This document shows positions 22,570-32,638 of a DNA stretch of 64,000 nucleotides, piece by piece; positions within the stretch are counted from its first letter, which is position 1; every line of letters starts with the position of its first letter. The stretch is from contig JAGMVK010000009.1 of NCBI GenBank assembly GCA_020747065.1, positions 2,108,001-2,172,000 of the forward strand, read 5' to 3'. The position numbers and the translations under genes are program-made. This DNA is from Cadophora sp. MPI-SDFR-AT-0126 (taxonomy: Eukaryota; Ascomycota; Leotiomycetes; Helotiales; Ploettnerulaceae). Under the pieces are notes generated by a model. It saw only the letters and a list, made by a program, of their open reading frames with translations, was not told the origin of the DNA and did no database searches.

Positions 22570-23121
22570 TAGCTACATGAATTTTACTTGGGAGAATTCC
22601 TCTTACTTGTCTACTTCGTCTTGCTTCCCTTCGTCAAACTTTCCTCTCAAAAAGAGGCTTTACCTTCGCTTAGTCTCACGTGATCATCTGAATATCAACA
22701 ACAGGCTAATGTTGCCGCTGGCGCTGGGACTCTACTGCAAGAGACGTGTAAGCAAGGTGGACTGACGCCTGCCTCGAAAAGGGAGATACCTAAGCGGTAG
22801 TAGACTCGAAGCCATTGACCCTCTTTTAGACATTCAACTGGACACCTCTCTGCTGATTTATCCTTCAACCTGACAATATTACAGTTTCAAACTAGGGGGC
22901 ACTGCTTGAAGATGAGAGGATCTGCAAGATTCGTAATTAATTGTCACTTATGTACTCTGTTACTTCACAACATGGACTAGCTCGAGTCCACGCTGTGTTT
23001 GAGTTTCTGTGGACTGTTCTGTGTATGCAATCTACGCATCTCCTCAATATGTACACGTTTCGTATCGGCCAGCCTTCAATCAAACAGTATGCCGTTCCCC
23101 TTTCGTATATACATCCCCCAC
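22570..23121. other. Intergenic region between convergent genes
   Basis: 3' flanks of the acyltransferase and the CorA-like gene; nothing else seen. Confidence 0.45.
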
Positions 23122-25861
23122 TCAGACAATTTTGTAAAGCCATTTTGCAGTGAAAAAACATGTCATTCCAAAGAGGAGAAGTCCAGCAGTAAGACACCAG
23201 AACCATGTCAAGTCACCTTCATACTCTTGCCCTGGGACCCAAACGTTCATACCCCACAGACCTGTGATGATATTCATAGGAAGGACGATGGTGCCCAGCA
23301 CAGTTAGCTTTCCGAGGACGTCGGCGGTCTGCTCTTGCCGTTCGTTCATGCGGATGTTGATTTGGGCGAGGTAATTGGCATGGGAGCGGGCCAGAATTCT
23401 GAATATGTTAGCAAAGGTAAAACAAGTCTGAGAAATGAGCATACTTCTCATAGTGGGACAAATTTCCAGTCATAGTGACGATGTGATCTTGGATATCACC
23501 CAAATAAAGCCCAATCTCGCTTCGTGGAGCAATTTCCCAATGCTCATTACATCGCTTCGCAAACCCCTTAATAACGTCTGCCTTGTTCCCTAGCAGCCTG
23601 TACAGTCCCATGACTTTCTTTCTGCAGTCTCCAACCCGTCGTAACATGTCGCCGCCACTTTCACCACTAGTGCCATCTCCTGCTTCTGATTGCTTCTCGT
23701 TGTATTGCTTGTCATCTTTCGTCGGCGAATGAAGCCTCAAAATCGCATCATCAATATCATCGACCTCGTCTTCAATGTTCTGAATCAAAGGCGCGAACAC
23801 ATCAGTGATGTCGTCAATTATAGCGTAAGAGATCCAGTCTGAGGAGAGGATCAAGTAGTCGCTCAGCTGCCGAATGCGGCGACGAACATTCGCTGGATGG
23901 GGCGTCAGGGAGAAGTGAAAGCTAATCACCCCCTCACGGAATACCACAACATACATGTTGACCGGCTCCAAGAAATCTTCGTTATTCATGTCTTGTTCAA
24001 AAGAGCGATAGTTCACAAAGTAATAGTTTCGGAACAGCTCCACTTTCTCCCGAGCTTCTTGCATCATGATATCCTCTGCAGTCAGAGGATGAATCCCGAA
24101 GGTCTTGGAGAGCACTTTCATTTCAGCATCCGTGGGGGACAAGACATCGAGCCACCAAGTCGGACGTTCTCCATAACGTTTAGGCTTCTCTTGTTGAGGC
24201 GGAGGTATGGCTGGTGGTGACTTAATCGGAGGAGATTTGAACTGCCCATTAGGAGTTGCGGCACCTGATGTTTGTCCTGAGGTTTTCTTTGAATCACCGG
24301 CTACAGATCCACCACGCCTCGAGTCAGGCCTAGGCGGGTCAATCAGGGACCCTTGTCTGGTGTGTATTCTTGATTCTCCATTAGTGCCGTCGACATGGCG
24401 AAGATAAGTATCGTCTCGTCGCTCAGGTTCATCATCTTCTGATTCTGAACTATCACTCAACTCAGGTGGATCTGGGATAAACAGTTCCCGGAAACTTCCA
24501 CCAGGCTGTACCAACTCCGAGATCGTCTGACTGTGAATAGTGCTCTGAAAGTCTTCATTGAAGTACGTGAATCGATAAGGGGCATCATCCTCAGCTCGAT
24601 GCCAACCTTTGTGAATTGGTCGCAAACGGCCCCCAATGAGCTGCGGCTCTGTGATCTTCTTTGCCCGGCGCTCTTCGCTCCTCCCTTCTTTCTCAAATCT
24701 GCTCCACTCGTCGAGCATGGCCAGATCAGGCCACTTACCCCTCCTGCGTCGGGGACCTCGTCGATAGGCGTCATCATGTCGCTGAGCCATGTCTTCCTCT
24801 GCCATTTCCGACATTCCCTCCACGGGGAAACAGACATCGCCTTCCGCCTCAAGCGCAATAGTATGTCTCCTTGGTTGGAACATGGAGTCCTTGTGGGGCG
24901 ACCCGGGCATAGAAGTATCATCGATTGCGTTGTCACTACCACCGTCTCTATCATCTCGCATAGAGGCTCTGGAGGGAGCAAAATCATCCCTCACCATCAT
25001 ATCCCCAAAGCTCATGTCGCGATTGGAGGCTCCGAGTGTAGGGCTGCCTGGTACTGAAGGCGGATAGTTGACATTGTACTCCTCATTGTATGATGGAAAT
25101 GTAGGACTTTGACGATCAAAAATGGTCTTCTTTCTACTTCTCGATGAGCCTTTGCTCGAAGAACGCTTACCACTGGCGCTAGGTCCAATGGATCGCGAGG
25201 AATTATTGCTCTGTCCAAGAGCAGCCCCAAAGCTTTTAGCCCTTACTGAGGATGACAGCAATGGTGCCCGCTCATCGATTGTATTGTCCTCGTCGTCGCT
25301 ATCTTTCTTCGCAGTTCGAGGTCGGCGACTGCTTGTCTCGGATGGTACGAAGGGGTTCTGATATTGGGGCCGGTAGGATGATGGGCTGTCGTATAGAGGC
25401 ACTCCGAAGGCACTCTGGCCCATGGTTGATGCTCGACGAGGTCTCAGACTCTGTTGTTCTCTTTCAAGGCACGCGATTAGCTATATCAAATTCATCGGAT
25501 AATTAGAGACGTACCGGTGATCCAACAACGCTTCACTCTCAATGCTCGTGTTGCTCATATTACGCCCCTGGAGGCGATAAAAGCTTGCTCTCGCAGCATT
25601 ATCGGTCCGTGACTGTGATGTCTCTGGCATTCCTGACCCATCTTCAGTTGATGCTGCAAATGATTGCCGCCTCCGCTTCTTCTTCCCTCCTCGATGATTC
25701 CTCTTCTTCTTAGGTATGGGGGTATTCGTCTCTGGTCGCAATGTCGCCGTCGAGCTGGCAGCATTACCGGAGGGAGTCTGTAGAGCAGTCGGCTCTGGTC
25801 TTTGAGGTGTCTCCTCCGCATTCTTGAGTGGAGAGCTTCGCCGTGGAGGGGGCGCGGCCAT
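23122..25861 (-). CDS. CorA-family divalent metal transporter (Alr1/Mnr2-like)
   Basis: Three exons on the minus strand: 25861-25515, 25460-23445, 23398-23122; 879 aa, phases 2 and 1 agree. The long cytosolic N-terminus is Ser/Arg-rich and starts with a basic segment (KKKRNHRGGKKKRRR, about residues 53-67), as in fungal Alr/Mnr2 proteins. The CorA domain begins around the PTWWLDVLSPTDAEMKVLSKTFGIHPLTAEDI segment and carries a Gly/Ser-rich acidic insertion (DGTSGESGGD). The two C-terminal TMs follow, with the selectivity motif GMN in GLWGMNV (coded near 23253-23264) between them, and a second helix ending in AKWLYKIV. It conducts Mg2+ (and other divalent metals) as a pentamer. Plasma membrane (Alr1) versus vacuole (Mnr2) is not decided by sequence alone. 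Confidence 0.93.
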
Positions 25862-27406
25862 TGTGTTGTGGTCAGATAAGCTGATTGAAGACTTGCAGAG
25901 AAAGTCTCAAGCTTGCCGTGTCCTCTGAATAGCAGGCCTACTCTGAATTGGTATGATCAAGATCTGCAAGGACATATGAGGCTATCTCGAGGATATTTCG
26001 CTCGCCCGTCAAGTGCGTGGACTAGATTTGGTGACGGAGAAGTTGGCGATGCGCTAAAAGAGCTTCGGGCGTGTTTGGGCCGTGTCATAGAATTGCCCTC
26101 GTTGAGAGGTCTGACGAAGTATGTCTTCCACTGTAATTGCGCAGATTGATGAGATACGAGGAGATATGCGGCATGGACAGGTTACTGTTGATATCGCCGA
26201 GTCGGGAAAAGACATCGAGGGGATCCTAGCAGATTCAACTGAGACGTCATACCCAAGCTTCTCATTGGCCAAGAATCTCACGTGCCCACTTGCCTCTTTC
26301 GTATGTCAACAACACCACAGAGTATACTGTCAAAGTATCCTCGAGGTGGGCTACATTTCTAATCACTTTCATTTGCCGTATGTTCTCTCGATATGATTGA
26401 AGTGGCCACTTTGGAGGATTTTTGGCTTCGTTAATTTTTCATCATACACCACAAGCATTGTTCCTGATAATTGACTCGTACCAAATTTTGCCTTGTCTCA
26501 TCGAAGAACTAACCCATATCACTGTTCTTTACTCGGTCAGTCAAGATTTGGGGTTGGGTAGAAATTTTAAGCTGCACCGTACGTCGAGTAATGGAAACGG
26601 ACCGAAAGTACTGAACACGGACGGCAACAACGTCGGCCGAGAACTGAAAGTGCCGAAATATGTACCGGCAGCACGGCCAATCTTGGTAACGTCTTAGATG
26701 TTCAATGGCTTTGGGCGTGAAACTGGGGGTGGAGTTTGAGTTGCCCCCCAAGCTCGCCTAGCTTCATCTGCAGGTATCCCAGTAAGTCTAGTTAGCCTAC
26801 CCCAAATTTCATCCTCAAACCATCCCGTTCAAGAAGCTCTCTGTTTTCAAATCTATGGTCGGCGAGATCATGGCGTTCCATCCGAAGTCACTTGAGTGGA
26901 GATTGTGTGACAATTACCGCGCTCTTTCCCGCTTGACATACTCAAACATCAAGAACACTACACAACTGCTTGACAGCAAAGTAGTACAAATTAGTCCAAT
27001 GAGTTTCAGAGGCTGCACAATATGTCATAACTATCTCAGCAGTCAACTGTCATTTGCTCTCCTCGTACAGTTCTAGCAGACTCATCAAAGTTGGCAAATT
27101 AATGTCATGTGACAGTACAGTCATAACCTGTCACTTCACCGTAACTTGAGTCGCATCACACGGATTGGCAAGGAAGGAAAGTCAGTAATGTGTGGCAGCG
27201 ATCACTATCTAATCAAAATTGCAGTCAGTGTGTCTCTATGTCACTGGCCCTCATTGCGATATATATTGTATACTTTCAAGAACATCACTACACTTCTTTT
27301 TTTCTCAAATTTCACTTCATCATCCAAAGATAATATCTACATAACCATCCGGCAAAAGCCCCCATACTCTCCTCTCAATCACAACGAGCTGCGAATACCT
27401 AACACC
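25862..27406. other. 1.5-kb region without a supportable gene
   Basis: Two short open frames in different registers, 25972-26149 and 26121-26396 on the plus strand, have fairly protein-like composition (one reads MSSTVIAQIDEIRGDMRHGQ). I could not join them by a good splice site or recognise a domain; they may be a fragment of a lost gene. A TATATAT element at 27259-27266 belongs to the next gene. Confidence 0.4.
27259..27266 (+). promoter_or_regulatory. Candidate TATA box
   Basis: ATATATAT about 145 bp upstream of the ATG at 27407, followed by CT-rich and A-rich leader sequence. Position-based call. Confidence 0.35.
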
Positions 27407-27885
27407 ATGAGTAAGAACCTCTTTTCCGGCGTCTCGAGATACAGGAAGTGCCGAAGCAACAAATACGCCGAAGCTCTGAGATGGTATCGTTCAAAATTTC
27501 CCTGTCCCTCTGCACCTTGTTGAAAAACCGTCTGACCTATTTCTTTGTCAATAGTTATGGCGTTGATCCGACCTTTGAGACTACTGACGACTATTCCTAT
27601 TCATCCTCCGCCAGCTCCGTCAGGTCGATGTTATCCGATGGAAGCTCAATCCATGCGAGAGTTGACGAAATGTCCTGGAGCGATGGCGGTTACGTGAGTG
27701 ACGGCGCTTCTAGTCCAACGTGGTCAATTGAAGCCACTGATGGAAATGAGACTAGCGAAGAAAGTCGCCAGGGCTGGGCTAGAGCTGCCCTTGTTCTTGA
27801 ACCTGTCGACATCGCTTGGTTGGAGATTCGCGTAGCTGGGAGAACATATGATAGAAGTGGTGCCAGAGCTTCCATGATTTTGTAA
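27407..27885 (+). CDS. Small Ser/Asp-rich hypothetical protein (135 aa)
   Basis: Two exons, 27407-27483 and 27555-27885, joined by a 71-bp GTATCG...AATAG intron with a CTGAC branch-like site. Exon 1 leaves two bases and exon 2 supplies one, giving a continuous 136-codon frame. The protein begins MSKNLFSGVSRYRKCRSNKY, with a basic N-terminal 20 residues. It then has a Ser/Asp/Tyr-rich middle (DDYSYSSSASSVRSMLSDGS) and a more ordered C-terminal third containing LEPVDIAWLEIRVAGRTYDR. No signal peptide or membrane segment. I do not recognise a family. The clean splice and the coherent composition favour a real gene. Confidence 0.6.
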
Positions 27886-29491
27886 TCTCAGAGGCACCTC
27901 GCAAAGGTGTATTAAAGTGAGAAATAATACAAGTCGTTGTTTTCTAAAATTCTCCCGGGAAAATCTGGGCGGATGGTAACCGATAGAATCATTCTGGAAT
28001 TTGTCATACAGGAGCGCCAAACAACTTCGGCTGAAAAATTCAACCGTTGACAAAGACTCACAAGTCATTGGCCAACTGCAACTTTATCCTGCATTGACCT
28101 TGACCTGCATTCTCTCTTTAAAATCTAAACTCCGGTGGAGGAATTGCGAGATTCGTTGCACATTTGGCTTCTGACGTTCCTGATTCGAAATATGTGGTCG
28201 GGAACAACGAGAGTTCTGTCAAGCCAACATTTCAGGATATGCGGACTTCCAAGCACGTCATGGGCTGCCTGTGTCAACTCCAGAATCAGAGTGGACGCTT
28301 TTCACTTTTGACATACAGCTCATCCCATTGACTGGCCAATGGGAAGTCCGATTCTGCTCCCGGCGCACATCGATCTAACGCTTTATCGAGCCACAGTTCT
28401 TCTTCCGCCTTAGGTCGTATCTGTTAGCTTGGGTCATTCGATATGCCATTCCAGTTGGTTTGATATTTCTCCATGTAGTCGAAATAAATGTCCTAACGTC
28501 CAAGGTGTGCACGGCTGGGGCAGATCCGAGGTTGCAGTCAGAAGCTCTCGCTTAACCCCAACAACCTTGTTCCCAGACCGGAAGTGTCACAGCGCTTGGT
28601 GACCTCTCCGATCTCGACTTTTAGGAGATATGCCTGGTATTCCACGTTAGATCGACGGCACGTGAAAAATGGTATGTAGTCATGGCGTTCATAATAATGC
28701 GGCGGTGGTCGCTTTTTGGATGAGTCTGCATCCAGTGCAGAAGGTGGGTCAACATGTTGTGGGTTTCGACAGTGCCGATTATTCTTGGGCGAACACACAC
28801 CAGCGCCTTATGTCATACACGGCCTTCACTAATGCCAGCTCCATTGTATGTTGATTCTTGTACGATGGGGAATCTCTTCCTCAGTTCATAACTGGTTTGG
28901 CATGAAGTCGATTTCGAAAAGCGGTCAGAAGCTCATAACTAGAGCTTCTCCATCGACAAGCGGAGGAGACATCATTGTTCTGGCCAAAATGTTTCCCATC
29001 GGTCCGCATAAATAAAGTTCGTCTGTTGTCTAATGCTTGATGCCGCAGAGGAGTATCCGTGTCTCGCCCTTGCAGATATCCCTGAGCGCATGCAGAGACG
29101 GCTTAAGCGGGGACTATTACCAGGATTGAATGGACCACACATGGAAGGCACTCGCCTATGATCTCCTCCAACACTACCGCCTCTAACATTCGATACTGAA
29201 TGGAAACTCTGGGCATGGGGTGGGACTACTCCTGCCTTCTAGCTTCATAAGCGTAGAACACCTATCGCATAACTAGAACGATCAAATACCTGTGTCCACT
29301 GGATGTGATATTTCATTTGACTAGTCTTTTCTCGCCCCTCGCCACATTTTTTCCATCTGATCTATCTCACACTTTCGTTTTCAATACACTCTTTTCCAAC
29401 TTACCATTTCAGAACAGTCTTTCTATTATTTCTTACCCTGATTCATGAAGTTTAAGATACGATTGACTTCGACGGGGACGAATCAGTCAGC
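27886..29491. other. 1.6-kb intergenic region
   Basis: No coding content seen. Pyrimidine-rich sequence at 29325-29440 is likely the core promoter of the MARVEL-like gene. Confidence 0.45.
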
Positions 29492-30312
29492 ATGGCTCTC
29501 GAGAACTTCGACATCGAACGATCCGACCAGGAGATGGTGCGCCGGACACTGGTCTCGAGCATGTCCTTCTGGTTGATCATCACTCGACTCCTGCAAATTG
29601 TACGCACATCATATTTCCACCGACGGCTGACAGGTACAAAACAACGGCTAATCCAAACCAGACTCTGTCATTCACAGTTCTTTTTTGCACTGGCTATACC
29701 GCTAACATATTCCACGGCGATTGGGTGAGCTTCTTCGCAATGACTTTTGAAGCCGACTCCTAACTAATATTTCTGGCTAGTTTCACACCTTCGGTACTTG
29801 TCAAGACCTCTTTCTGCGATGGCCGAAATCTAACATCTTCAGGTTTAAGTTTCGTTACATTCATTGTGACCATGCTTTTCATGTTCTATGTATTTATCTC
29901 TCCTCTTTCTGTGGCTGTTCTTTCGCTCACTCGGCTACAGATCTTCGTCATCCCCCGACGATTTCCTAAGGTTTATCAATACCGAGTACATATGTTAGCA
30001 CCCCTCATTCAAAGTCCAAATGAACCAATCAAGCATACTGATCACCCCTACCACAGCGCGATGGAAATATTTGTCACTTGTTTGTGGATAGCAACGGTGG
30101 CCCTGCTCTCATGGGAATGCCAGACATGGGATGCAGCCGAAGACGTAGTCAGCGACGTTCTTTCATCCGAGCAAGCTGCGATGGTGAACTCGCTGCCAAA
30201 CCAGGACTCTGGCATTCTGTCACTGCGAGCTGCTACAGCACTGGCGAGCATCAACTGTGTATTCTGGGCAGTCACTCTCTTCATCCGTAAGTTCATGCCT
30301 GCGGAGGTCTGA
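29492..30312 (+). CDS. MARVEL-like four-helix membrane protein, function unknown
   Basis: Three exons: 29492-29599, 29678-29724, 29781-30312; 228 aa. Hydrophobic segments: TM1 spans the first splice (FWLIITRLLQI joined to FFFALAIPLTYS), TM2 FVTFIVTMLFMFYVFISPLSVAV, TM3 IFVTCLWIATVALLSW, TM4 SINCVFWAVTLFI. The spacing, with Trp residues in TM3 (CLWIATVALLSWECQTW) and an extracellular loop before TM4, fits the MARVEL-like proteins common in ascomycetes (membrane apposition or trafficking). The first intron is 78 bp, a multiple of three and stop-free, so a retained-intron form adding 26 residues is possible. The C-terminus ends soon after TM4 (RKFMPAEV). Confidence 0.75.
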
Positions 30313-31077
30313 GGCTGGAGCTATGTCAGGATCACAATTACTGACTTGCCAAAAACAGTAAGACGTGTACTGCTGTACTCTGTAGAGAGCTGACGGTCTT
30401 CACGAAACATACCGAGCCAAGTCACAGATCGTGCCTTGAGGGCAGACGATCCATCCGACAGGTCATGTCTCGCTTTACGCCACAACCCCAGCAAGAAAAT
30501 TGTCAGTCGCTTAAACCTTTCGACTGGGCTACGAATTGTACGACAAATCACGGCATGAACATATTTATGACAGATATAAAGAATAATGGAGCAGGCACAA
30601 GGCTTTCGAGAAGCTTTGAACTGTGAATTAAGTTGTAAAGCGCTTTCGGAGTTGCACGGATCAACATTGGAGGACAGGTAGGTGGACGGAGTTCAGTGTA
30701 TCGTGCTTTTGGATCATGTGGAATTCTGCGTACATAGATCATGCCAACTTCAAATCCACAATAAAAAAATACAGTAATTATCCAAGGCACAATCTTCTTC
30801 ACACGTTGAGAATAGATATTGTACGTTCTGGATTTTGAGGGGGATATAAGAACAAAGTATATTGAATTGAAACTCATATACGCAAATATTCAACCCCAAA
30901 TAAATCCTAAAGAAAATCCTAGCACTCACAATGCTTCCCAAAATATGCAACTGGACTTGAACACAAAATCAGACACAGGCGCGTCCCCTTTCCCCGCCAC
31001 TTTTTTCCAGCTTTCCAGACAACCTCACCATTCAGAAATCTCCTTCTCCACCATCATTCTGTACAAATCTGTGCTCA
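30313..31077. other. Intergenic region
   Basis: AT-rich 3' flanks; several short frames without support. Confidence 0.4.
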
Positions 31078-31464
31078 TTACCCACAATAAAACGGCCCCG
31101 ACCCACAAAACCCCCATTTTGAGCAGCAAAGTCCCGGCGCACAAGTAGGCCCCCCTCCACACCCCTTGGGCTGCAGACAATACGCCGGTCCGGTCCGGCA
31201 ATATCCCCACGGCGAACAACACAGCCCGGGTGGACACAGATTGTTGGGTCCACAGTGCCCAGGATCTAGACCACAGTACTCTGGTCCAGAGCCACAGATT
31301 CTTAGAGTTGCATGGCAGCAAAGACCTGGAGCGCAATCGGTGTTCCATGTGCATTGTGGTGGTGGCGGGTCACACTATGGTGAGCCGTAGCCGCAGAAGC
31401 CCCAGTGGGAGCAGCATGCCCCTTTTGGGCAGTCTGTTACTGTTTTGCAGCTTCCGTCTCCAAC
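31078..31464 (-). pseudogene. Tandem CBM18 (hevein-type) chitin-binding protein, broken
   Basis: One minus-strand frame from 31464 to a TAA at 31078-31080 reads as four consecutive hevein-like units. They are CKTVTDCPKGACCSHWGFCG, then CTWNTDCAPGLCC...CGSGPEYCG, then CGPNNLCPPGLCCSPWGYC, then CGGGPTCAPGLCCSKWGFCG ending FYCG. The CCS-x-WG-x-CG core and Cys spacing are those of chitin-binding type 1 modules. Unit 1 is interrupted by an in-frame TAG where its aromatic residue before the last Cys would be. Upstream, a signal-peptide-like stretch (VKYIILALILLA) at about 31507-31545 lies in another frame and has no ATG nearby. No splice site I can find removes either problem. The family binds chitin outside the cell, either as enzyme accessory or as a lectin shielding hyphae. 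In this sequence the gene is probably dead, although four units are otherwise well preserved. Confidence 0.75.
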
Positions 31465-31611
31465 TCTAGAGGTAAGGCTGATTTCAGTGTTGATAGGCGA
31501 GGAGGATGAGAGCGAGGATGATGTATTTGACTGAATTGATAATTAATGAATGATGATTATTGATCGGTTGGTTTTGATTTGATTTGACAATTGGTGTTTC
31601 TATGAGAATTG

Positions 31612-31635
31612 AAAAAAAAAAAAAAAAAAAAAAAA
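31612..31635. repeat. Poly(A) tract, 24 A
   Basis: Uninterrupted run of 24 A on the plus strand, upstream (5') of the CBM18 remnant. No target-site duplication was noticed, so it is treated as a homopolymer and not as a retrocopy tail. Confidence 0.9.
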
Positions 31636-32638
31636 GATATCGCAATCTCCATGCGTCTGCATGAATATATAGATTCGAACCTGGGAGCTGAGGTAGTGCC
31701 ACGAGAGATCACCATGATACTGTCACACCAGCACTTTGTTTCAAAGAGAGGGCGTAGATCTACGGTACATCTTTCCCCAGACGATTAGACGAGAAATAAG
31801 ACTAATAACTGAATCACTCCATGATATTTGGAACTTTGTTGCATATACGATCTCACTAAGTACAGAGATGATCACGATCTCATGACACCGAATCAACGGT
31901 GGCCCATCTCACACTATAGCCAGCGCAGAGGGCTAAAGTAGTCACAATGGAAAACCTCACTCCGTATCATCTGGTTGTCTCGTCTATAAAAAATCTCTCG
32001 ACCGTCTGCTTATTATCACGCACTGCTTTATTGTGCAAGAACAACAAGGTGTGGGTGGCTAAGCGATCGCTCGCTAAACGGCGCTATCGGTCAGGAGACA
32101 ATCAGGACACTCGTTTTCCATGACACCGACACCCTTCCTTCAACAAACATCGGCCGGTCTACAATAACTTTAGTCATGATATACAGTTTCATGCTTTAGT
32201 AGAATAGAATCGTGTTCTACCTCGGCATCTAGAATCGTTTGGAGATAAACAGTGCTCAGACGACGTACCTAAAGTGCGGAGAAGTGCATCCTAAAAAGAC
32301 GATCAATCGAGTTGTTTTTCTACCACGCAGAAATCCGAAGTGATAAGACTGTACGGCGCAACACTTGTAAGTCTCTGGTCATGTACTCAATCTGATGTGC
32401 CACTGCTTTACTGAGCTATCAAAACAAATTGAATAAACATACAAAGCGCCAGGTATTTATCGAATCCGGCTGACGTGACAGTCGATTAAAATCAGGCAGT
32501 TGACAACTCCATACGGAATGCAAACATCTCATCAAAAAATTCAAAGCATTGCTCAGCCTCATGCCATGCCGTACCTGTCCTTGTAACTCCTAGACCAATC
32601 CTAATATCCACATTCTGCTCTGTAGGCTGTACTGCAGA
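31636..32638. other. Intergenic region
   Basis: 1 kb, no coding content seen. A T-arm-like GGTTCGAATC on the minus strand near 31670 has no tRNA around it. Confidence 0.45.

Noticed and set aside
31612..31635. Poly(A) tract as a retrogene tail
   Set aside because: It lies on the 5' side of the CBM18 remnant and no other retrocopy or duplicated target site was seen next to it.
31640..31720. tRNA-like T-arm (GGTTCGAATC) on the minus strand
   Set aside because: The flanking bases do not pair into a T stem and no anticodon or acceptor arm is present.
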